A stretch of DNA of 9,596 nucleotides. Origin: Rhodospirillaceae bacterium (GTDB lineage Bacteria > Pseudomonadota > Alphaproteobacteria > MPNO01 > UBA2964). Shown here in pieces: positions 1-6,237 of the stretch. A model generated the notes under the pieces. The model did no database searches. It was not told the DNA's origin and saw only the letters and a list, made by a program, of their open reading frames with translations. The stretch lies in the NCBI GenBank assembly GCA_002712335.1, contig PATI01000068.1, forward strand, positions 13,641-23,236, read 5' to 3'. The position numbers were made by a program, and so were the translations under genes. The number at the start of each line of letters is the position of its first letter. Positions within the stretch are counted from its first letter, which is position 1.

Positions 1-135
1 GCATTGGGAATTATAGAAGCTGAGGCTCCTGCAAAAGCTGCCGCTGGCCGAACAGCTATGTTATTTTCAAGAACAAATACAATGCTGTCTATACCAATGC
101 TCTACTGCATGGTCGCGGCTCAAAATATTTGGTAA
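1..135 (+). CDS. C-terminal end of a membrane protein, possibly PuuD/Urate_ox_N-like (partial)
   Basis: Only the last 44 codons and a TAA stop lie in the window; the gene is open in frame at base 1, so its 5' end is outside. The visible protein has an Ala-rich stretch (EAEAPAKAAAGRTA), then SRTNTMLSIPML, and a hydrophobic end finishing in AAQNIW. Small integral membrane proteins annotated as urate hydroxylase PuuD or Urate_ox_N-like commonly end with an Ala/Gly/Arg stretch followed by an (R/H)xNTxxSxPMLFxM-type segment, and this fragment resembles that ending. The family call is from memory of that motif and is tentative; that this is a real coding end is much surer, because the frame stays open and a strong terminator follows 21 bases after the stop. 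It converges on the secDF operon. Confidence 0.5.
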   Translation, partial: ALGIIEAEAPAKAAAGRTAMLFSRTNTMLSIPMLYCMVAAQNIW

Positions 136-152
136 AAAAACTATCGATAGTT
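134..152 (-). terminator. Possible weak terminator of the yajC-secD-secF-Mth938 operon
   Basis: On the minus strand the 14-base perfect palindrome at 139-152 (stem AACTA, loop TCGA, stem TAGTT) runs straight into a T-run covering 140-134. It lies about 35 bases past the stop of the Mth938-domain gene. The stem is only five base pairs and AU-rich, so it would be weak alone, but the transcript also folds the GC-rich 157-174 hairpin just upstream. It overlaps the stop codon of the convergent gene. Confidence 0.4.
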
Positions 153-156
153 ATGG

Positions 157-182
157 GGAGGGCTTAAGCCCTCCTTTTTTTT
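157..182 (+). terminator. Rho-independent terminator of the left-edge gene
   Basis: A perfect inverted repeat (157-163 GGAGGGC, loop TTAA 164-167, 168-174 GCCCTCC) is followed directly by eight T residues (175-182). The GC-rich 7-bp stem, tetraloop and U-run form a textbook intrinsic terminator on the plus strand, 21 bases after the TAA of the partial gene. Read on the minus strand the same hairpin has no following U-run. Confidence 0.9.
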
Positions 183-186
183 AGGA

Positions 187-561
187 TTAAAAAGCAATTA
201 AAGCCGCTACAACGTCTCTATTTTCTTCGATTAGTACATTAAATGTTCTGCATGCTGAACCTGTATCCATAAATTCCAACCCTAAATTCTTCTCCCTTAT
301 ATTTTTAATTAATTCGCGATCTGGGAACTGATTATATTTCCCGGTACCAATAAGTAAGGTTCGTAGATTATCATAGTTGGAAATAATATCGGAGAAGTCT
401 TGCAGTTTAATTTCACTAATAGAAGATACATTCCAGTTAACCGTTCCTTTATCAGAAATAATTACAGAACCAGAAAAAGATTTACCATTGATCTTAAAAC
501 TACGATCACCATAGCTTTCTATTTTGTTCTTATTGAAGGTAACTGAGGAAGAAAGATCCAT
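187..561 (-). CDS. Mth938-domain (DUF498, NDUFAF3/AAMDC-like) protein
   Basis: A 124-residue soluble protein of the Mth938-like family (PF04430), spanning nearly the full family length. Family hallmarks are visible in order: a YGDRSFKING strand near residues 17-26, a VNWNV segment (41-45), the LLIGTG turn (69-74), and MDTGSACRTFNVL (98-110) with a C-terminal VVAALIAF. The last block aligns by eye with human NDUFAF3 (DTPNACATFNFL), a complex I assembly factor; the bacterial function is not established. I chose the ATG at 561 because relatives begin with a similar M-D-(I/L) sequence; this start is 10 bases after the secF stop. The frame stays open to an ATG at 594 behind an AAAGG, inside secF, so a 135-residue form is possible. 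It is the last gene of the yajC-secD-secF operon and probably translationally coupled to secF. No signal peptide or membrane segment is seen. Confidence 0.88.
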   Translation of the reverse strand: MDLSSSVTFNKNKIESYGDRSFKINGKSFSGSVIISDKGTVNWNVSSISEIKLQDFSDIISNYDNLRTLLIGTGKYNQFPDRELIKNIREKNLGLEFMDTGSACRTFNVLIEENRDVVAALIAF

Positions 562-571
562 TTCACAAATT

Positions 572-1510
572 TTAGGGTGCCGCCGTAGCGTCATCGCCTT
601 TATCAGGTAAAGCAACAGCGGATGCTCTTAAATCCATATGTATCAGCAGCGGTGTCGCCACATATATCGATGAATAGGTCCCCACTAGGACACCCCAAAT
701 CATCGCAAAACTAAAACCTTTGATAACCTCACCACCATAAAAATATAAGATCAAAAGTGCAATTAAGGTTGTAATAGACGTTAATAAAGTACGCGACAAA
801 GTATCATTAAGGCTCATATTAAGAACGTCTTCTAAAGGTCTAACTTTGTATTTTCGAAGATTCTCTCGAACCCGATCATAAACAACAACTGTATCGTTGA
901 TTGAATAACCCGCAATTGTAAGTATGGCCGCAACAGTTGACAAATTGAATTCTAGGCCCAGTAAAGAAAATACACCTATTGTTAAAAGAACATCATGTAC
1001 AAGAGCCGCCACAGCTCCAATACCAAATTGCCATTCAAACCTAAACCAAATATATATCAACATAGCGAACAAAGCTAATAGTACCGCTGTTACGCCGGCC
1101 TCTATTAGTTCACCCGACACCTTTGGCCCGACAAACTCAGTTCTTCTGTAATCTATTGTGGAACTGAGAGTATTTTTAACCTTTTCGACGGCATTTTTCT
1201 GGCCGTTGGCTCCACCCGGTTGTCGCTCGATTCGAATTAAAACATCCCTGTCATTACCGAATCTCTGGAGCTCCACTTCACCTAGCCCAAGTGAACCCAA
1301 GTTAGATCTTAACGTTGCTAGATTTGCCTTTTCCACAGTTCTTATTTCCAAAAGAATTCCACCTCGAAAATCAATTCCATAATTTAACCCTTTAGTCAGA
1401 AAGAGGACTGTGGAAGCAATACATAGGAACAAGGATGTAAAAATGGCTAATTTTCGAACTAACAAAAAGTTAATTTTTGTGCCGGTTGGAATTAAATTAA
1501 TTAACTTCAT
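572..1510 (-). CDS. secF: Protein translocase subunit SecF
   Basis: Inner-membrane partner of SecD. The SecDF pair couples proton flow to late steps of protein export through SecYEG and pulls substrate on the periplasmic side. The 312-residue protein has the expected plan: TM1 at about 19-39, the GIDFRGG motif (45-51), a periplasmic P1 domain (about 50-125), then five membrane segments from about 135 to 292. The hallmark AGYSINDTVVVYDRVREN spans about 200-217; its Asp206 sits where the conserved membrane Asp used in proton transfer is found in the family. The length is normal and no residue seems missing. The ATG at 1510 follows secD by 15 bases with only a weak ribosome-binding site, suggesting coupled translation. 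The short acidic C-tail (DKGDDATAAP) is unremarkable. Confidence 0.98.
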   Translation of the reverse strand: MKLINLIPTGTKINFLLVRKLAIFTSLFLCIASTVLFLTKGLNYGIDFRGGILLEIRTVEKANLATLRSNLGSLGLGEVELQRFGNDRDVLIRIERQPGGANGQKNAVEKVKNTLSSTIDYRRTEFVGPKVSGELIEAGVTAVLLALFAMLIYIWFRFEWQFGIGAVAALVHDVLLTIGVFSLLGLEFNLSTVAAILTIAGYSINDTVVVYDRVRENLRKYKVRPLEDVLNMSLNDTLSRTLLTSITTLIALLILYFYGGEVIKGFSFAMIWGVLVGTYSSIYVATPLLIHMDLRASAVALPDKGDDATAAP

Positions 1511-1525
1511 ACTATTTACCGATTT

Positions 1526-3097
1526 TTATATAGGTAATTTTTTAGGACGGCGTTGTTTTAACCACGTCACTACCATAATTCTGGTTACCATTAAGGCAGA
1601 AAACATTGAGGTGCAAAGACCAATTGCAAGGGTAACCGCAAATCCTTTAACAGGACCAGAGCCAAACATATATAGCAATAACGCCGCAATAAAAGTAGTA
1701 AGATTGGCATCAATAATAGTGGTGAGAGCTCTTGAATACCCCGCATCTATTGCCGATATCGGCGTCCTTCCGGCCCTTTGTTCTTCTCTTATTCTTTCAA
1801 ATACCAAAACGTTAGCATCCACGGCCATACCAATCGTCAAAACGATACCAGCAATACCCGGAAGAGTAAGCGTTGCTTGCAACAGTGAGAGTGCCGCCGC
1901 TATCAGAATTAAGTTAAGGCTAAGTGCAAAAACAGCCATCGCACCAAACCCTCCATAGGCCAGTATCATAAATACGGCAACCGCAATTAATCCAAATATA
2001 CTCGCCGTTTTACCGGCCCGTATTGAGTCTGCTCCTAAACTTGGCCCTACAGAGCGCTCCTCTATAATTGTAAGGGGTACAGGTAAGGCTCCACTACGCA
2101 GTAACAGCGCGAGTTCCTGCGCAGATTCAGTAGTAAAATTTCCACTAATAATTCCATTCCCACCAAGGATAGGCTCTCTAATTACCGGTGCACTTATAAC
2201 CTCGTTATCAAGGACAATTGCAAATGGTTTATCAACGTTTCTTTTGGTTGTGTTTCCAAAACGCCTCGCCCCGATCGGATCAAACCTGAAACTTACTACC
2301 GGACGTCCCTGCTCTACCGTCGGTTGTGAATCAACAAGGTTTTCACCACTAACTTCAATGCGCTTCTTGACTAGATAAAATACTGGACGACCAGTGGAAT
2401 CTTTCTCGTCAACACTTTTTAACAACATAGTACCGGGTCGAACCCGATGCCGAGGATTAAAAGTAGAAACTTCGGGATCCACTAGGTGAAATGTCATTTT
2501 AGCTGTTTTGCCAATGATCTTTTTTAATTTTTCGGGGTCGGCTCCAGGCGCTTGAACTAGGATTCGATCAACCCCCTGCCTTTGGATACTTGGCTCAGTA
2601 AGACCAAGTTCGTTCACTCTTATATTTAATATTGTGATGGCCTGCTCAAGGATATTAGAACGCCTTTCTCTCAACTGCTCCTCAGAGTATTTTAGTCTGA
2701 AATTATTTCCATCCTTTTCAAGAACCATCTGATTTCCCACACCCTTGAGCCGTTCCTTAGCGTCTGGAATATCTTTATTTTTTAAAATATTTACTGTAAT
2801 TCCGTTTCTTATCAAACCTAGGTTTCTATAACCAATGTTAGGCGACTTGCGGAGAGCACTTCTTACGCCTTGTTGTAAGTTCTCTAAACCTTCTTTTAGG
2901 GCCTCTTCTACCTTTGCTTCGATCAACAGATGTGCACCACCTCTCAAGTCGAGCCCTAAATTCATTTGTTTTTTAGGAAGCCAAGATGGAATGTTTAATA
3001 ATTTTTCAGGCGAAAAAGCATTCGGGGCTGCAAGCACAACCCCAAGCGCACAAACTAGAAAAACAAAAACTATTTTCCACTTACTAATCTGGACCAT
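1526..3097 (-). CDS. secD: Protein translocase subunit SecD
   Basis: Larger subunit of the SecDF translocation motor. The 523-residue protein has TM1 at about 8-24, the NLGLDLRGG motif (46-54), a long periplasmic P1 region with NIRVNELGLTEPSIQRQG (158-175) and ILVQAPG (179-185), a head subdomain with GRPVVSFRFD (264-273), and five C-terminal membrane segments from about 362 to 512. TIGMAVDANVLVFERIREE (421-439) is the SecD signature; Asp427 matches the Asp needed for proton transport in the family. The ATG at 3097 has AGGGA seven bases upstream on the minus strand. It lies 57 bases after yajC and 15 before secF, in the usual yajC-secD-secF order. Length and motifs indicate a full, functional protein. 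Confidence 0.98.
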   Translation of the reverse strand: MVQISKWKIVFVFLVCALGVVLAAPNAFSPEKLLNIPSWLPKKQMNLGLDLRGGAHLLIEAKVEEALKEGLENLQQGVRSALRKSPNIGYRNLGLIRNGITVNILKNKDIPDAKERLKGVGNQMVLEKDGNNFRLKYSEEQLRERRSNILEQAITILNIRVNELGLTEPSIQRQGVDRILVQAPGADPEKLKKIIGKTAKMTFHLVDPEVSTFNPRHRVRPGTMLLKSVDEKDSTGRPVFYLVKKRIEVSGENLVDSQPTVEQGRPVVSFRFDPIGARRFGNTTKRNVDKPFAIVLDNEVISAPVIREPILGGNGIISGNFTTESAQELALLLRSGALPVPLTIIEERSVGPSLGADSIRAGKTASIFGLIAVAVFMILAYGGFGAMAVFALSLNLILIAAALSLLQATLTLPGIAGIVLTIGMAVDANVLVFERIREEQRAGRTPISAIDAGYSRALTTIIDANLTTFIAALLLYMFGSGPVKGFAVTLAIGLCTSMFSALMVTRIMVVTWLKQRRPKKLPI

Positions 3098-3154
3098 TAA
3101 GATTCCCTGAGTATTTGATATTTACTAGGCTCAATTTAATGAGCTTTTCATTGC

Positions 3155-3520
3155 CTATTTTTTATCCTTTGTTGATTTTTTATCTTCGTCCTTAACATTC
3201 TCTGTATCCCTAGATTCTGTTTTTGCCAAAACATCACTAATGAGGCCTCTCATGACCTTTACCTTAACACCATCAGTAATTTCGACTGTTAGTTCAGTTT
3301 CACTGGCTTTAGTGATTGTGCCAATAATTCCACCCGCAGTTACAACCCTGTCACCGCGTCGCAGCGCCTCAAGCATTTGTCTATGCTGCTTCTGCTTTTT
3401 TTGTTGTGGCCGAATTAACAAAAAATAAAAGACAACAAAAATTAGGACCAACGGCAGGAGCGATTCTAAACCGCCCATACCTCCACCGCCACTTTGCGCA
3501 AAGGCTGGTGAAATAATCAT
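3155..3520 (-). CDS. yajC: Sec translocase accessory subunit YajC
   Basis: Small single-span membrane protein that associates with SecDF. Of 121 residues, the first 18 are Ala/Gly/Ser-rich (PAFAQSGGGGMGG), typical of alphaproteobacterial YajC; the membrane helix covers about 20-36 and is followed by the signature LLIRPQQKKQKQH (34-46). The cytosolic domain holds LRRGDRVVTAGGIIGTI (53-69) and DGVKVKVMRG (83-92). A Lys/Asp/Glu-rich tail (about 101-121) ends the protein. The start at 3520 is well supported by a perfect AAAGGAG (3529-3535) eight bases upstream. It is the first gene of the secDF operon and has a candidate promoter at 3558-3585. The Ala-rich N-terminus can look like a cleavable signal, but YajC is normally anchored by the following helix. 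Confidence 0.97.
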   Translation of the reverse strand: MIISPAFAQSGGGGMGGLESLLPLVLIFVVFYFLLIRPQQKKQKQHRQMLEALRRGDRVVTAGGIIGTITKASETELTVEITDGVKVKVMRGLISDVLAKTESRDTENVKDEDKKSTKDKK

Positions 3521-3528
3521 CTCTAAAT

Positions 3529-3535
3529 CTCCTTT
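3529..3535 (-). promoter_or_regulatory. Strong ribosome-binding site of yajC
   Basis: The minus strand reads AAAGGAG eight bases before the yajC ATG. It is the best Shine-Dalgarno match of the Sec operon, in contrast to the weak site before secF, which fits coupled translation downstream. Confidence 0.85.
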
Positions 3536-3557
3536 TTATTTTATCGAGCGCTGCCGG

Positions 3558-3585
3558 ACTATACAGAGGTTCTAGAATCTTGCAA
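3558..3585 (-). promoter_or_regulatory. Candidate promoter of the yajC-secD-secF-Mth938 operon
   Basis: On the minus strand a TTGCAA -35 box (3580-3585) and a TATAGT -10 box (3558-3563) are separated by 16 bases and lie 38 bases upstream of the yajC start. They match the sigma-70 consensus at four and five of six positions. A GAATC (GANTC, the CcrM methylation motif of alphaproteobacteria) lies in the spacer at 3575-3579. Inferred from sequence only. Confidence 0.5.
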
Positions 3586-3624
3586 ATCAGTTGTATAACC
3601 AAACAAATTTAATAATCCCAAATA

Positions 3625-3634
3625 GGTTTAAACC
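3625..3634. repeat. 10-bp palindrome in the yajC/DUF815 divergent promoter region
   Basis: GGTTTAAACC is a perfect palindrome about 10 bases upstream of the candidate plus-strand -10 box, overlapping where its -35 would lie. It could be an operator half-site or simply chance; palindromes this short are not rare in AT-rich DNA. Confidence 0.3.
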
Positions 3635-3641
3635 AATGCTT

Positions 3642-3650
3642 TGATATGAT
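3642..3650 (+). promoter_or_regulatory. Candidate extended -10 promoter of the DUF815 ATPase gene
   Basis: TGATATGAT gives a TG-n extension followed by TATGAT (3645-3650), five of six to the -10 consensus, 38 bases before the ATG. No good -35 lies at 16-18 bases, as is common for extended -10 promoters. It points away from the yajC promoter, so the 168-bp gap serves both directions. Confidence 0.35.
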
Positions 3651-3688
3651 ACTCTTACATTTTCGTTTAATAAATAATGAAGTCTTAA

Positions 3689-4543
3689 ATGAAAAATCCA
3701 GAATTCATTCCCATATTGCAGCGGATAGCAGAAATTTTAGAGAAATTCCAACCGCCAAAACTCAAAACCCCAACTTTTGAAAATGAGAATGCATTTGTGT
3801 GGAAGGCAGATCAAGCTCTACTTTCGCCGGTAAAAGATATTAATAGAATTCCAATTGATTTATTAAGGGGCATAGAGCAAGTTCGAGATATCCTTCTAGA
3901 TAATACAAAACGTTTTTCACAAGGGTTGCCGGCAAATAACGCACTACTCTGGGGATCACGAGGAACAGGAAAAAGCTCTTTGGTCAAATCAGTTCATTGG
4001 GCAGTTTCTGAAGAAAATAAAAATTTAATTTTAATCGAGATCCAAAGAGAAGATATCGCAACTTTGGGAGAATTACTTCAGATATTAAAAGCGCAAGCAA
4101 AATTTCAATTCATTTTATTTTGTGATGATCTTTCTTTTGACGGACATAATGAATCATATAAATCTTTAAAATCGGTCCTTGAGGGTGGAATAGAAGGTAG
4201 ACCAAAAAACGTATTGTTTTATGCTACATCAAATCGAAGACATCTAATGCCACGTGATCTAATTGAAAATGAACAATCGTCTGCAATAAACCCGGGGGAA
4301 ACTGTTGATGAAAAAGTTTCTTTATCCGATCGATTTGGATTGTGGCTGGGGTTTCATAACTGCAACCAGGAAACATACCTTGAAATAATTTTTGGGTATG
4401 CTGACGCCTTTAATTTAAATATCGAGAAAGAGGAACTTTATAGACAGGCAATTGAATGGTCCGCCACGCGTGGTTCTAGGTCTGGCAGAGTCGCTTGGCA
4501 ATTCATTCAAGATCTTGCTGGTCGTTTAGGTAAGCAAACCTAA
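3689..4543 (+). CDS. DUF815-family AAA+ ATPase
   Basis: A 284-residue P-loop ATPase of the DUF815 family (PF05673), near its usual length. After an N-terminal helical part (about 1-80), the ATPase core shows Walker A GSRGTGKS (89-96), Walker B ending in FILFCDDLSF (141-150), a sensor-1-like stretch YATSNRRHLMPR (178-189), LSDRFGLWLGF (212-222) carrying a possible arginine finger, and a sensor-2-like RGSRSGRVAWQF (261-272). All nucleotide-handling motifs are intact. The family is widespread, but no substrate or pathway is firmly assigned. No signal peptide or membrane segment is seen, so it is probably cytosolic. It diverges from yajC across a short shared promoter region and its 3' end overlaps the convergent nlpD-like gene by 41 bases. 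The ATG lacks a clear Shine-Dalgarno; an ATG 12 bases upstream is in frame but is cut off by a stop. Confidence 0.93.
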   Translation: MKNPEFIPILQRIAEILEKFQPPKLKTPTFENENAFVWKADQALLSPVKDINRIPIDLLRGIEQVRDILLDNTKRFSQGLPANNALLWGSRGTGKSSLVKSVHWAVSEENKNLILIEIQREDIATLGELLQILKAQAKFQFILFCDDLSFDGHNESYKSLKSVLEGGIEGRPKNVLFYATSNRRHLMPRDLIENEQSSAINPGETVDEKVSLSDRFGLWLGFHNCNQETYLEIIFGYADAFNLNIEKEELYRQAIEWSATRGSRSGRVAWQFIQDLAGRLGKQT

Positions 4544-5603
4544 CAAAACGTCGAAAGCTAGCAAAACGAATAAGATAAGGTCTCGGATCAACTGCCCTAT
4601 CTCCTTTCCTCAGTTCAAAATGTAATTGTGGTCTATTTACATTACCGGTACTACCTACCTTGGCAATAATCTGTCCACGCTTGACATATCCACCTCTACG
4701 GACGACCACAACTGATCCATGGGCATAAGCTGACATCCAGCCCCCGGAATGTTTGATCAGAACTAAATTACCAAAACCTGGAAGTTGATTTCCAACATAT
4801 GCGACCACCCCATTTTCTGCTGCCATCACCGGCGTTCCAGCCCGATCCGAAATATTAATACCATCATTATGGTACCCTCCTTTCCTCGGACCAAAGCCTA
4901 GAATTATTTTTCCTCTCACCGGCCAAAGAAATTTCTTCCCGCTCCTCTTGGGCGGTGCGTTCAACGGAGTGAACTTCTTATTGAGTTTATTTTTTTTGAC
5001 TACTCCATAACTAACAGATTTAGATGATAATCTTCGATTTAAAGTCATTTTTGGAAGACTTTTTCTAAATTTTTGGTTGGTATTAACTTTTTGAATTACA
5101 AATTTTTTTGATAGTTCCGGTAACCGAAGTTTTTGACCCGGCTTTACACGATATGGTGGACTAATTTTATTTATTCTTACTAAAACACCCATATCAACAT
5201 TATGAATTCTAGAGATCCCATATGCAGTCTCTCCATTCCGAGCTATATGGTAACGCTGCTTTGGCATTTTAAGTTGTTTGCCGGGATAAATTTTATAAGG
5301 GGGAGATAAATTATTTGTTTCTATTAAATCCCTTATCGGAATTCCATAATTTCTAGAAATTCCATAAAGAGTATCCCCTCTCTTTATCCGTATATAACCG
5401 GACCTTATGATATTTTCTTTTGATAAAAATTGAGTTTTTGAGGATTCAAAAATAGAAGGCGAATAATCTATTCTAGCACACCCAGATAATACCAAAGAAA
5501 AGGCTATTAAAAAATATTTGTTAAATTTTTTGAAAATAATTTTCAAGCACATTAAATCAAAAGTTGGTAATTTAATTTTGAAATTAAGATTCAATATTTT
5601 CAT
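4503..5603 (-). CDS. nlpD: LysM/LytM-domain lipoprotein, NlpD/DipM-like, probably non-catalytic
   Basis: Envelope lipoprotein of 366 residues. A basic N-terminus and hydrophobic stretch (30-39) lead to lipobox LVLSGC with Cys42. Two LysM peptidoglycan-binding domains follow (about 70-115 and 118-163), then a Lys/Arg-rich linker (164-224) and a LytM/M23 domain (225-345). The M23 zinc motif HxGID is replaced by NDGIN (Asn246, Asn250), and the final HxH is QLH (Gln326, His328); only His295 and His328 remain. By analogy with NlpD and DipM, the protein probably regulates amidases or other autolysins at division rather than cutting wall itself. The ATG at 5603 is chosen for AGGTGG eight bases upstream; it overlaps pcm by 20 bases. 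A start at 5552 would give a more usual short signal peptide but has no ribosome-binding site. The 22-residue tail after the M23 domain partly lies opposite the DUF815 3' end. Confidence 0.9.
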   Translation of the reverse strand: MKILNLNFKIKLPTFDLMCLKIIFKKFNKYFLIAFSLVLSGCARIDYSPSIFESSKTQFLSKENIIRSGYIRIKRGDTLYGISRNYGIPIRDLIETNNLSPPYKIYPGKQLKMPKQRYHIARNGETAYGISRIHNVDMGVLVRINKISPPYRVKPGQKLRLPELSKKFVIQKVNTNQKFRKSLPKMTLNRRLSSKSVSYGVVKKNKLNKKFTPLNAPPKRSGKKFLWPVRGKIILGFGPRKGGYHNDGINISDRAGTPVMAAENGVVAYVGNQLPGFGNLVLIKHSGGWMSAYAHGSVVVVRRGGYVKRGQIIAKVGSTGNVNRPQLHFELRKGDRAVDPRPYLIRFASFRRFVRFAYLNDQQDLE

Positions 5604-6234
5604 CAACTGTACCACCTAGCATAGGCACAAACCTTACTGGCAATAAACTTTCTTGCTCCCATTCACCGTTATTACGCCGAAAAAACTTAACTAACCTTTG
5701 ATCATCAGCTCTTTTCCCTAACGGTGCAATAACGATACCGTTATCGGCCATCTGATCAAATAAAATTTTTGGTATTTCCTTTATAGCTGCTGTGAGGATC
5801 AACCGATCAAATGGCGCCTGCTCAACCCAACCTTGTAAACCATCTCCCCATTTTATTGTCACATTATTGAAACGAAGTTCCGACAGCCTTTGTTGTGTGG
5901 AACGAAATAATTCCTGAAACCGCTCTATTGAATAAACCCTTAAGCAAAGTCCGGATAATACTGCCGCTTGATATCCACAGCCGGTACCGACTTCAAGAAC
6001 TTTCATTCGGGGACCAATGGAAAGCGCTTCTGTCATAAAAGCGACAACCGAAGGTTGGCTAATTGTCTGACCGTGTCCAATTGGAAGTGCAGTGTTTTCA
6101 TAGGCTTGATCATGAAAGGCTTCTGGTACAAAAGCCTCGCGAGGAACCCTTTCAATTGCAGAGAGAACTCTTTGATCTGTAATGCCCTGCTGTCGCAACT
6201 CCATAACTAAACGGACTTTGTTTGCATCGAGCAT
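5584..6234 (-). CDS. pcm: Protein-L-isoaspartate O-methyltransferase
   Basis: Cytosolic repair enzyme that methylates L-isoaspartyl residues in aged proteins with S-adenosylmethionine, allowing their return to aspartate. The 216-residue protein has the family features: PREAFVP (31-37), GHGQTISQP (53-61), the SAM-binding motif I EVGTGCGYQAAVLS (81-94), VYSIER (100-105), WGDGLQGW (129-136), FDRLILTAA (142-150), and RFVPMLGG (201-208). Length is typical of bacterial Pcm. The ATG at 6234 gives the conserved N-terminus and lies three bases after the serS stop, so the two are coupled; the 3' end overlaps the nlpD-like gene by 20 bases. In many alphaproteobacteria surE stands between serS and pcm; here there is no room for it. 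Confidence 0.97.
   Translation of the reverse strand: MLDANKVRLVMELRQQGITDQRVLSAIERVPREAFVPEAFHDQAYENTALPIGHGQTISQPSVVAFMTEALSIGPRMKVLEVGTGCGYQAAVLSGLCLRVYSIERFQELFRSTQQRLSELRFNNVTIKWGDGLQGWVEQAPFDRLILTAAIKEIPKILFDQMADNGIVIAPLGKRADDQRLVKFFRRNNGEWEQESLLPVRFVPMLGGTVDENIES
5612..5617 (-). promoter_or_regulatory. Ribosome-binding site deciding the nlpD-like start
   Basis: AGGTGG on the minus strand, inside the end of pcm, sits eight bases before the ATG at 5603. It favours that start over the in-frame GTG at 5615, which overlaps the site, and the ATG at 5552, which has none. Confidence 0.55.
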
Positions 6235-6237
6235 TTT

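Noticed and set aside
1410..1958. Plus-strand open frame of 182 codons across the secD/secF junction
   Set aside because: It lies opposite two well-supported genes, has no family motif, and has no promoter or ribosome-binding site; it is a shadow frame.
3381..3602. Minus-strand open frame of 73 codons overlapping the yajC start and promoter
   Set aside because: It is out of frame with yajC, includes the candidate promoter, and shows no recognisable protein features.
4573..4602. Inverted repeat AGATAAGG / CCCTATCT just past the DUF815 stop as a terminator
   Set aside because: It has a mismatch, a 14-base loop and no T-run, and it lies in conserved LytM coding sequence.
5968..6210. Plus-strand open frame of 80 codons inside pcm
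   Set aside because: Antisense shadow of a conserved enzyme gene with no supporting signals.
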